Notes under the pieces: model-generated
Told to the model about the DNA's origin: nothing
Seen by the model: only the letters and a program-made list of their open reading frames with translations
The model's database searches: none
DNA from: an uncultured Mollicutes bacterium
GTDB taxonomy: Bacteria; Bacillota_I; Bacilli_A; RFN20; CAG-449
Length of the DNA stretch: 6,106 bases
Assembly (NCBI GenBank): GCA_900551385.1
Contig: URVS01000093.1
Span: 1-6,106, forward strand
Direction of reading: 5' to 3'
Part shown: piece after piece, positions 1-5,016 of the stretch
Layout: each line of letters starts with the position of its first letter
Numbering within the stretch: the first letter of the stretch is position 1
Program-made: the position numbers and the translations under genes

Positions 1-534
1 ATGTTCTGAAGTAAATGTATATACTGTTGTATTTGGAGTTGATTCACCTTTTGCATTATCAACTGTAAATTTTGAACCAGTTTTCACATTCATATTTACA
101 TAAACACCTAAACCATTTTCAATAGTTACTTTAGTTGTAAATACATAATATACTTTGCCATCATCAGTATGATCAATACCTGCTAAATTATCATCAAAAG
201 TTGTTTTGCTTGCTTCAGTATAAATTGCTTTTGTGTTTGCATTTTCAGCAAATTTTAATGTAATACCTTTTGCTTCTACACATGTTGCATCATTATAAGT
301 ATGTGATCCAATTTGGTTAGCATGTCCTTCTTTTGTTTGATCAAAATTGACTGTAAAACTATCTGCAACAGCAATCTTACCAGCTCTAACTAATTGAGCA
401 ACTTCTTTGTTAGCATTTTGATTTGCTTTGACACTATTTGCATCACCAAAATACCACATTGAAAATCCAGAACCGATAACTGCTACTGCTGCTAATGCAG
501 GAATTATTGTACCTATTATAAACTTCTTTCTCAT
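1..534 (-). CDS. Exported protein with SipW-type-like leader (3' end off the window)
   Basis: The reading frame runs from ATG at 534 leftward through all 178 codons to position 1 with no stop, so the C-terminus is missing. A good Shine-Dalgarno (AAAAGGAGA, 542-550) lies 7 nt before the start. The protein begins MRKKF, followed by a hydrophobic stretch at about residues 5-24 and then GSGFSMWYFGDA. Basic start, hydrophobic core and a G-x-G-F-x-x-W-x-F-x-D end resemble the leaders of SipW-dependent exported proteins (TasA/camelysin type), although an uncleaved N-terminal anchor is also possible. The rest (about 40-178) is polar, rich in Thr, Asn, Asp, Lys and Val, with one Cys (residue 85) and alternating patterns that suggest beta structure. 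I do not recognise a named domain after the leader. It is probably a surface or matrix protein; export is well supported, function is not. It stands alone, with its own promoter at 581-611. Confidence 0.8.
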   Translation of the reverse strand, partial: MRKKFIIGTIIPALAAVAVIGSGFSMWYFGDANSVKANQNANKEVAQLVRAGKIAVADSFTVNFDQTKEGHANQIGSHTYNDATCVEAKGITLKFAENANTKAIYTEASKTTFDDNLAGIDHTDDGKVYYVFTTKVTIENGLGVYVNMNVKTGSKFTVDNAKGESTPNTTVYTFTSEH

Positions 535-580
535 ATAAAAATCTCCTTTTGCATATTCAATTTTCCCATAAGCGGTAAAT

Positions 581-611
581 ATTAAAATACATATTTTTTT
601 ATATATGTCAA
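581..611 (-). promoter_or_regulatory. Promoter of the exported-protein gene
   Basis: On the minus strand a perfect -35 TTGACA (606-611) is followed by possible -10 hexamers TATTTT (584-589, 16 bp spacer) or TTTAAT (581-586, 19 bp spacer). Neither -10 is ideal. The two leading Ts of the -35 are the end of a 19-nt T run, so the homopolymer directly abuts the promoter. The start codon is about 47 nt downstream of the -10. Assigned by eye. Confidence 0.55.
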
Positions 612-628
612 AAAAAAAAAAAAAAAAA
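610..628. repeat. A19 homopolymer tract (T19 on the gene strand)
   Basis: Nineteen consecutive A on the plus strand, the only homopolymer of this length in the window. On the minus strand it is a T tract whose last two bases are the first two of the TTGACA -35 box of the exported-protein gene. Tracts this long slip readily during replication, so the true length may vary between cells or be misassembled. Confidence 0.95.
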
Positions 629-635
629 GAAATTT

Positions 636-650
636 TTAGAATTATTCTAA
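636..650. promoter_or_regulatory. Perfect 7-1-7 palindrome, PerR/Fur-family box-like
   Basis: TTAGAATTATTCTAA is a perfect 7-1-7 inverted repeat. It differs from the Bacillus PerR box consensus (TTATAATNATTATAA) at one position in each half. It lies 25 bp upstream of the -35 of the exported-protein gene and about 100 bp from its start; no plus-strand gene begins nearby. Chance palindromes are common in such AT-rich DNA, so the regulator assignment is tentative. Confidence 0.35.
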
Positions 651-885
651 TTAAATTAAAAATTTTATATAAAAATTTAATAAAAATATATTAAATTGTT
701 ACTTTTTCAGTGATTGCATTATACTTATGACATTCATAACAATTTATTTATAATAAATATTTATTTAATATTTATATAAAAATTATAACTCAATATGTAA
801 TTTTTTTCTTATTTTTATGTATAATTAGTGATTTATTTTTATATAAAAATCTATTATATATAATTTTGTAAACAATTAACAATAT

Positions 886-928
886 AAAAAATACTTATAG
901 TTATATTAATTAAAACACTATAAGTATT
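886..928 (-). terminator. Terminator after the mscS operon
   Basis: A perfect 12-bp stem (890-901 with 917-928; arm AATACTTATAGT) closes a 15-nt loop just beyond the TAG stop of the small membrane protein. On the minus strand the stem is followed by a short U run (TTTT at 889-886). The stem is AT-rich, so it may be a weak terminator. It shares an 11-mer with the hairpin at 4573-4599. Confidence 0.6.
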
Positions 929-933
929 CAAAG

Positions 934-1413
934 CTATTTAAGGTAAGATTTTACTTGTTCAATATTTGATTTAAAATCAAGCAATTTATTTTTTATATTT
1001 TGTGATTCTTTATCTATATTTATTTCCTTTTTATTATCCAATTTTCTTATATAATCTATTAAATTATTTTTTTCTTTAATAAGGTTATCAAAATCGCCTA
1101 ATTTTGTTTTATCTTTTAAATCGATAAATGTTGTTTCAAATCCAGAAAGAATAATAATAGTTTTGTTACCAATATCTTTAAATTTATTTCTATTCATTTC
1201 TTTATCATTAATTAATGACTCATATTTTTTAGCTTCTAAAGATAATTTGTTAGAAATAATTTCTATTTTTTTTCTATTAGTTTTACGATGAGTTAATAAA
1301 AAAATTGTAATAATTAGTGTAACAATTAAAGCACTATACCAAAATATAATTTCTTGAAGAGAATATGTTGGTGGTTGAGTAGTATTTTCTACACTTGATA
1401 ATATTATAAACAT
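934..1413 (-). CDS. Small one-TM coiled-coil membrane protein, unknown function
   Basis: A 159-residue protein. A short N-terminal segment (1-21) precedes one hydrophobic helix at about 22-41 (EIIFWYSALIVTLIITIFLL), then a basic cluster (THRKTNRKK) and about 110 residues rich in Lys, Glu, Asn and Ile with heptad-like spacing. By the positive-inside rule the N-terminus should face outward and the coiled-coil-like part the cytoplasm. No catalytic or binding motif is visible and I do not recognise the family. ATG lies 2 nt after the mscS stop codon, with a strong Shine-Dalgarno (AAGGAGA, 1423-1429) inside the end of mscS, so the two are co-transcribed and probably co-translated. That pairing suggests an accessory role to the channel or the membrane, but this is inference from position only. 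The stop is TAG, followed by a terminator hairpin. Confidence 0.75.
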   Translation of the reverse strand: MFIILSSVENTTQPPTYSLQEIIFWYSALIVTLIITIFLLTHRKTNRKKIEIISNKLSLEAKKYESLINDKEMNRNKFKDIGNKTIIILSGFETTFIDLKDKTKLGDFDNLIKEKNNLIDYIRKLDNKKEINIDKESQNIKNKLLDFKSNIEQVKSYLK

Positions 1414-1415
1414 AA

Positions 1416-2264
1416 TTATTTATCTCCTTTTTCAATTTTTGCTCTTTTTGGTTTTGGAAAGTCTTTAATATGTATATCAAATTGATCATAATCAATGGAT
1501 ATGTTTTCTTTTTCGAGTGCAATTAATATTTGTTCATTCAAATCAAATAATGTATCCCAATAAACATCCGTTGGACACCATGCTTTTAAAGTAAATTCTA
1601 AATTCGAATCTCCATATTTAGTTAATCTACAACTAGGAGTAGGATTTTTTAAAATTGATTTATGAGCTTTAGCTACTAATAAAATTGTATTTTTTACATG
1701 TTCAATTTCTGTATCATATCCAACAGGGACAACAATATCAATTCTTCTAGTAGGTAATCTAGAATAGTTAATAATATTAGAAGCAGTAGCAGCAGAATTA
1801 GGAACATTAATTGCTTGGCCAAGTGGCGTAATTAAATTAATACTAAACATAGAAATGGACGATACAGTTCCTTCAACACCATTAACCCAAATATAATCAC
1901 CCTCAACAAATGGTTTTGCTACTATAATAATAACACCATTTGCTAAAGAAGATATTGTACCTTGTAACGCTAAAGAAACACCTAAAGAAAACACTGAAGC
2001 TATGGTTACAACAGAATCAGGTGAAACACCAAATAAAGTTAAAACATAAACCACAAGTACTACCATTAAAACAATATTTAATAACGAAATAAGAAAATTT
2101 GCTAATGTTTTTTCACTTAATTTAGTTTTGCTAACAGAAATTTTAAGTAATTTAATAACTAATTTAATCGCCATATACCCTAGCAAAATTAAAGTGACAC
2201 TTTTGGCTAATGTAACTCCATCGGTTGTAAAATAATTATTTAATTTTTCAATAAATTCATTCAT
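1416..2264 (-). CDS. mscS: MscS-family small-conductance mechanosensitive channel
   Basis: This 282-residue protein matches E. coli MscS (286 aa) in length and layout. Channels of this family open under membrane tension and release solutes during hypo-osmotic shock. Three transmembrane helices are visible at about 20-40, 55-80 and 83-117. The third contains GVSLALQGTISSLANG (95-110). By alignment from memory to E. coli, L94 and L98 correspond to the pore-gate leucines L105 and L109, and Q101-G102 to Q112-G113 at the hinge; S97 replaces a small Gly. The family signature continues with PFVEGDYIWVNGVEGTV (118-134), then a beta domain and VPN (154-156). A vestibule domain follows from about 175 to 268, ending in a basic tail. 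Ribosome binding site AGAGGT (2271-2276) lies 6 nt upstream. It is the first gene of a two-gene operon and is divergent from the GTPase operon. Membership of the family is clear; ion selectivity cannot be read from sequence. Confidence 0.95.
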   Translation of the reverse strand: MNEFIEKLNNYFTTDGVTLAKSVTLILLGYMAIKLVIKLLKISVSKTKLSEKTLANFLISLLNIVLMVVLVVYVLTLFGVSPDSVVTIASVFSLGVSLALQGTISSLANGVIIIVAKPFVEGDYIWVNGVEGTVSSISMFSINLITPLGQAINVPNSAATASNIINYSRLPTRRIDIVVPVGYDTEIEHVKNTILLVAKAHKSILKNPTPSCRLTKYGDSNLEFTLKAWCPTDVYWDTLFDLNEQILIALEKENISIDYDQFDIHIKDFPKPKRAKIEKGDK

Positions 2265-2289
2265 TTTTTTACCTCTTATTTCAAAAATT

Positions 2290-2318
2290 ATTATAACAAT
2301 ATTATACGTTTTTTTAAA
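2290..2318 (-). promoter_or_regulatory. Promoter of the mscS operon
   Basis: On the minus strand -35 TTTAAA (2313-2318, 4 of 6 to TTGACA), a 17-bp spacer and a perfect -10 TATAAT (2290-2295) precede mscS by about 25 nt. A second TATAAT at 2301-2306 has a poorer -35. Assigned by eye. Confidence 0.55.
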
Positions 2319-2361
2319 TAGATATAATAACTGAAAAACAATAATATAAAAAATTCGACTT

Positions 2362-2380
2362 TTTTATTATCATATTAAAA
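2362..2380. promoter_or_regulatory. Candidate operator upstream of the GTPase operon
   Basis: TTTTATTATCATATTAAAA is a 9-1-9 imperfect palindrome with 8 of 9 pairs matching, ending 5 bp before the extended -10 of the GTPase operon, where a -35 box would lie. The size and 1-nt centre fit Fur-family operators (Fur, Zur, PerR). COG0523 metallochaperones are often under Zur, which makes this attractive, but the bases do not match the Bacillus Zur consensus (TCGTAATNATTACGA) well and AT-rich DNA produces such palindromes by chance. Confidence 0.3.
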
Positions 2381-2385
2381 AAAAG

Positions 2386-2394
2386 TGATAAAAT
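2386..2394 (+). promoter_or_regulatory. Extended -10 element of the GTPase operon
   Basis: TGATAAAAT combines the TG extension with TAAAAT (5 of 6 to TATAAT). No good -35 is present 17 bp upstream, which is acceptable for an extended -10 promoter. The start codon is 29 nt downstream, with a Shine-Dalgarno AAGGAG at 2408-2413. Confidence 0.5.
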
Positions 2395-2423
2395 AATCAT
2401 GCATAAAAAGGAGATTAATTAAA

Positions 2424-3581
2424 ATGATTAAAATAGATATTATATCTGGCTTTTTAGGAGCTGGTAAAACTACATTAATAAAAAAATTATTTCAAAATGG
2501 ATTTAATGGTGAAAAAGTAGTACTTATTGAAAATGAATTTGGCGATATAAGCATCGATAGTGGATTTTTAAAAGATTCGGGTGTAAAAATTAAAGAAATT
2601 AACGCTGGTTGTATTTGTTGTTCTCTAGTAGGTGATTTTGAAACAGCAATTAAAGATTTAGTTAATCAATTTCATCCAGATAGAATTATTATTGAACCAT
2701 CTGGTGTTGGCAAATTATCTGATATAATTAACGCTGTAGAAAAAGTAAAATTAAGTGAATTAAAATTAAATATCTTAGCAACTGTTGTTGATGGTAAAAA
2801 AGCTAAAATGTATTTAAAGAATTTTGGTGAATTCTTCTTAAATCAAATTGAAGCAGCAAATACAGTTATCATTTCTAAAGCAGAAAATTTATCAGAAGAA
2901 CAAATTGATGAATTAATCAATATTATTAAAGAACACAACGAACATGCAAATATTATTACAACAAGTATTTCTATGTTATCAAGTGAAACATTATTAAAAA
3001 CTCTTGAAGCACATAGAGGCACTGAAGAAATTATAAAACAAGCTGAACAGGATCACGATTGTTGCTGTCATCACCATGATGAAGACGAAGAAAAACATGA
3101 ACATCATCACCACGAACATGATGAAGATGGCCACGAATGTTGTTGCCACCACCATGATGAGGATGAAGAACATGAACATCATCACCACGAACATGATGAA
3201 GACGACGAACATGAATGTTGCTGTCACCACCATGAACATGATGACCACGAATGTTGCTGTCACCACCATGATGAAGAAGGTCACCATCATCACCATGATG
3301 CTGATGAAGTATTTACTTCTTGGGGCATTGAAACTGCTAAATCAGTATCAAAAGAAGAATTATCTAATTTCTTAGATAGTTTAAATGATGAATCTTTAGG
3401 TTTAATTGTACGTTGTAAAGGCATATTAAAAGCTAAAGATAATGAAAAATGGTATTATTTTGATTATGTTTCAGGTGAAGTTGAAATTAGATTAGGTGAA
3501 CCTGATTATACTGGTAGAATTGTTGTTATTGGTTCAAAAATTAATGAAGAAAAAATTTCTTCAATGTTTAAAAATATTTAA
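2424..3581 (+). CDS. COG0523/CobW-like metallochaperone GTPase with large His/Cys/acidic insert
   Basis: A 385-residue G3E GTPase of the CobW/YjiA/ZagA group, which use GTP-gated metal binding to deliver a metal (commonly zinc) to client proteins in the cytoplasm. Visible in order: Walker A GFLGAGKT (9-16); the metal-binding CxCC, C63-I-C-C66; the Walker B-type IIIEPSGVG (88-96); a G4-like SKAE (151-154, variant of NKxD); the insert (211-291); and a CobW_C-type domain (about 296-383, with FTSWGIE and a YYFDYVSGE strand). The insert has 34 His, 12 Cys and 32 Asp/Glu among 81 residues. The ATG has a good Shine-Dalgarno 10 nt upstream. It is first in a two-gene operon, 2 nt before a second GTPase. 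The metal is not determined by the sequence: zinc is favoured by family, by the His-rich stretch and by the nearby zinc-type ATPase, while nickel or cobalt remain possible. A role in cobalamin synthesis is unlikely, as no cob gene is near. Confidence 0.92.
   Translation: MIKIDIISGFLGAGKTTLIKKLFQNGFNGEKVVLIENEFGDISIDSGFLKDSGVKIKEINAGCICCSLVGDFETAIKDLVNQFHPDRIIIEPSGVGKLSDIINAVEKVKLSELKLNILATVVDGKKAKMYLKNFGEFFLNQIEAANTVIISKAENLSEEQIDELINIIKEHNEHANIITTSISMLSSETLLKTLEAHRGTEEIIKQAEQDHDCCCHHHDEDEEKHEHHHHEHDEDGHECCCHHHDEDEEHEHHHHEHDEDDEHECCCHHHEHDDHECCCHHHDEEGHHHHHDADEVFTSWGIETAKSVSKEELSNFLDSLNDESLGLIVRCKGILKAKDNEKWYYFDYVSGEVEIRLGEPDYTGRIVVIGSKINEEKISSMFKNI
3054..3296 (+). repeat. In-frame tandem repeat coding CCCHHH metal-ligand units
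   Basis: This DNA encodes residues 211-291 of the first GTPase. CCCHHH occurs four times, with Cys triplets at 213-215, 239-241, 265-267 and 277-279. The spacings are 26, 26 and 12 residues: two full 26-residue units (3054-3131 and 3132-3209), a shortened 12-residue unit (3210-3245), then a last CCCHHH with a HHHHH tail. Only K224, G236 and G286 are not His, Cys, Asp or Glu. The DNA copies differ at many synonymous positions (for example TGTTGCTGT against TGTTGTTGC), so the copies are not recent exact duplications and the protein composition looks maintained. Confidence 0.92.
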
Positions 3582-3583
3582 TT

Positions 3584-4519
3584 ATGAAAAAAGTTCCTGT
3601 ATTTTTAATTGACGGCTTTCTAGAAGCTGGTAAAACTCAATTTATTTTATCAACATTTCGTCGAGACGAATTTTATAAAAGAGGAAAAACTTTACTTTTA
3701 GTTTGTGAAGAAGGTGAAGTTGAATATACTAAAGAAGAACTTGATACATATAATGTCGAAGTTGAATATTTAAATGAAAATCAAATAAATTCTGAAGAAT
3801 TAACTAAAATTTATTCTAAACATAAAGCATTAAGGATTGTTATGGAAATGAATATGATGTGGGATTTAGATAAAATGGTCTTTCCAGATTTCTTTGAAGT
3901 AACTCAAATCATTACTTTAATTGATGGCACTACATTTCCTACTTATTTTATAAATATGAGACAAAAATTTATAGATGCAATAAAAATGTCAGATGTTGTT
4001 GCGTTTACTAAACTTGCTTCAAGAGAACCACTTCAACAATTCCAAACAGCTTTAAAAATAGCTAATTCACAATGTTTATTTTGTTTAATTGATGAAGAAT
4101 GTAAATCAACTCAAGAAGCATTTGATACACCTTTACCTTATGATTTAAAGAAAGATTCATTTACTTTAACTGATGATGAATTTGGTATTTTCTACATAGA
4201 TACGTTTGATCATAGAGAAGCATATAAAGATAAAATAGTTACTTTTAATGCTTGGGTAGTCAAATCTAATAAATTAAAGAAAAATGAATTTATCGCGGGA
4301 AGAAAAGTTTTAACTTGCTGCGCTAATGATATTCAATTATATGGATTTTTAGTAAAAGATTCTCTTGGCATGGATTTAAAAGACGATTCATGGGTAAATA
4401 TTACTGCTAAAATTGAAATTGAATATAATAATGATTATGATGAAGAAGAAATAGTTCTTTATCCAATAAAACTTGAAGTAATTGAACCAATAAAAAATCA
4501 AATTTTAGATTTAAGATAA
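3584..4519 (+). CDS. CobW-like GTPase fused to a DUF1980/YcgQ-like C-terminal domain
   Basis: A 311-residue protein. The N-terminal part is a G3E-type GTPase with Walker A GFLEAGKT (11-18), followed by LLLVCEEGEVEY (37-48), a Walker B-region VMEMNMMW (86-93), LIDGTT (112-117) and a G4-like FTKL (141-144). The CxCC metal motif of classic CobW proteins is absent. The C-terminal part, from about 203, contains GRKVLTCCANDIQLYGFLVK (239-258) and DDSWVNITAKI (267-277). This resembles the C-terminal region of YcgQ/DUF1980 (TIGR03943) proteins, where a Cys-Cys-Ala-x-Asp segment is conserved; C245 and C246 are candidate metal ligands. I recall similar Firmicute GTPases beside YcgQ/YcgR-type permease genes, but none is in this window. 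It starts 2 nt after the stop of the preceding GTPase and has no visible Shine-Dalgarno, so it probably depends on translational coupling. The likely role is partner to that GTPase in handling a metal; the reaction is inferred. Confidence 0.82.
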   Translation: MKKVPVFLIDGFLEAGKTQFILSTFRRDEFYKRGKTLLLVCEEGEVEYTKEELDTYNVEVEYLNENQINSEELTKIYSKHKALRIVMEMNMMWDLDKMVFPDFFEVTQIITLIDGTTFPTYFINMRQKFIDAIKMSDVVAFTKLASREPLQQFQTALKIANSQCLFCLIDEECKSTQEAFDTPLPYDLKKDSFTLTDDEFGIFYIDTFDHREAYKDKIVTFNAWVVKSNKLKKNEFIAGRKVLTCCANDIQLYGFLVKDSLGMDLKDDSWVNITAKIEIEYNNDYDEEEIVLYPIKLEVIEPIKNQILDLR

Positions 4520-4528
4520 TTTATTTTT

Positions 4529-4562
4529 AAAAAGAAGTTTGTGATTATAAGCTTCTTTTTTT
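4529..4562 (+). terminator. Rho-independent terminator of the GTPase operon
   Basis: A 12-pair stem (4529-4540 with 4549-4560; one G-T wobble) closes an 8-nt loop. The core is GAAGTTT with AAGCTTC, and a run of seven T (4556-4562) overlaps and follows the right arm. It begins 9 nt after the second GTPase stop codon. The canonical shape makes this the clearest terminator in the window. Confidence 0.85.
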
Positions 4563-4564
4563 AT

Positions 4565-4599
4565 AAAAAAAACTCTATAAGTATTTATCACTTATAGAG
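4565..4599 (-). terminator. Rho-independent terminator of the ATPase-acpS operon
   Basis: A perfect 10-bp stem (4573-4582 with 4590-4599; arm CTCTATAAGT) closes a 7-nt loop. On the minus strand it is followed at once by eight U (complement of 4565-4572). It lies 105 nt beyond the acpS stop and back to back with the plus-strand terminator, as expected between convergent operons. The 105-nt stretch between it and acpS holds no recognisable gene. Confidence 0.75.
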
Positions 4600-4704
4600 C
4601 CAATTATTAATCGAATTAATTCATCATTAAATTTTAATAATTATACAATCTTTTATGTATGTTAAGAATTTTAGCAATAAATTGTATTTAAATTTTATCT
4701 ATAT

Positions 4705-5016
4705 TTAACAAATTAATACACTTGCAACAGCATATTCTCCATCATGACTGATTGATATTTTTATTTCTTCATGATCATCTACATAAGGTTCACCATTTTC
4801 TTTATTTAAGATAGAATAAGATAAATAATGTTCATCTTTATTTGCTTTGAAGATAGCTTCTTTACTAGCCCATCTTGAAGCTAAATATTGAGTTTTCTTT
4901 TCTTCTATTAAATTGTTATAAACTAATAATTCTTTTTCTGTTAAAACTCTCTTTATAAAATGAATATCTTTATTTTCAAAACGAGATATTTTTACTATAT
5001 CGATTCCAACATTCAT
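4705..5016 (-). CDS. acpS: Holo-[acyl-carrier-protein] synthase
   Basis: A 103-residue phosphopantetheinyl transferase of the AcpS type, which moves the 4'-phosphopantetheine arm of CoA onto the serine of apo-ACP so that fatty-acid synthesis can run. The N-terminus shows GIDIV (4-8) with the Mg-binding Asp at D6, then FIKRVLTEKE (20-29). The second signature is ASRWASKEAIFKA (47-59), with E53 the expected Mg ligand and K57 conserved. The C-terminus has ISISHDGEYAVASV (87-100). It is a little shorter than the usual 115-125 residues, mainly in the middle loop, but all key residues are present. Its ATG shares one base with the TAA stop of the upstream ATPase (TAATG), so it is probably translated by coupling from that gene. 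It presumably acts as a homotrimer in the cytoplasm, as family members do. Confidence 0.93.
   Translation of the reverse strand: MNVGIDIVKISRFENKDIHFIKRVLTEKELLVYNNLIEEKKTQYLASRWASKEAIFKANKDEHYLSYSILNKENGEPYVDDHEEIKISISHDGEYAVASVLIC

Larger units (their letters stand above)
551..889. other. Gene-free AT-rich intergenic stretch
   Basis: No coding frame with a plausible start, ribosome binding site and length is present on either strand. The left part holds the exported-protein promoter, the A19 tract and the 636-650 palindrome. From about 655 to 889 the DNA is almost wholly A and T with scattered short self-complementary stretches, and I see nothing there that I can name. Confidence 0.7.

Noticed and set aside
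655..889. Riboswitch, origin or small RNA in the AT-rich gap
   Set aside because: The stretch is almost only A and T; short inverted repeats are expected by chance, no conserved aptamer-like or DnaA-box pattern was seen, and no replication gene is close.
1334..1522. A 62-codon minus-strand frame across the mscS end and the small membrane protein start
   Set aside because: It overlaps two genes with good start signals, has no ribosome binding site and encodes only Lys/Asn/Tyr-rich sequence.
3054..3296. CRISPR array or non-coding VNTR
   Set aside because: Repeat units are in frame within a good GTPase gene, diverge mainly at synonymous sites, and have no unique spacers.
2994..3375. Open frames on both strands across the His-rich repeat (minus 2994-3296; plus 3076-3375 in another frame)
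   Set aside because: They translate to low-complexity Met/Val/Phe or Met/Thr/Asn runs, shadows of the CAC/CAT/GAA/GAT repeat codons, and have no ribosome binding site.
2424..3581. Cobalamin biosynthesis protein CobW
   Set aside because: The family name is historical; no cobalamin genes are nearby and the His/Cys insert and zinc-type ATPase favour a general metal-allocation role.
4600..4704. Short gene or small RNA between acpS and its terminator
   Set aside because: Only very short frames occur, without ribosome binding sites. A TATAAT-like element is present on the minus strand but has no properly spaced -35, and it may simply be the 3' untranslated region.
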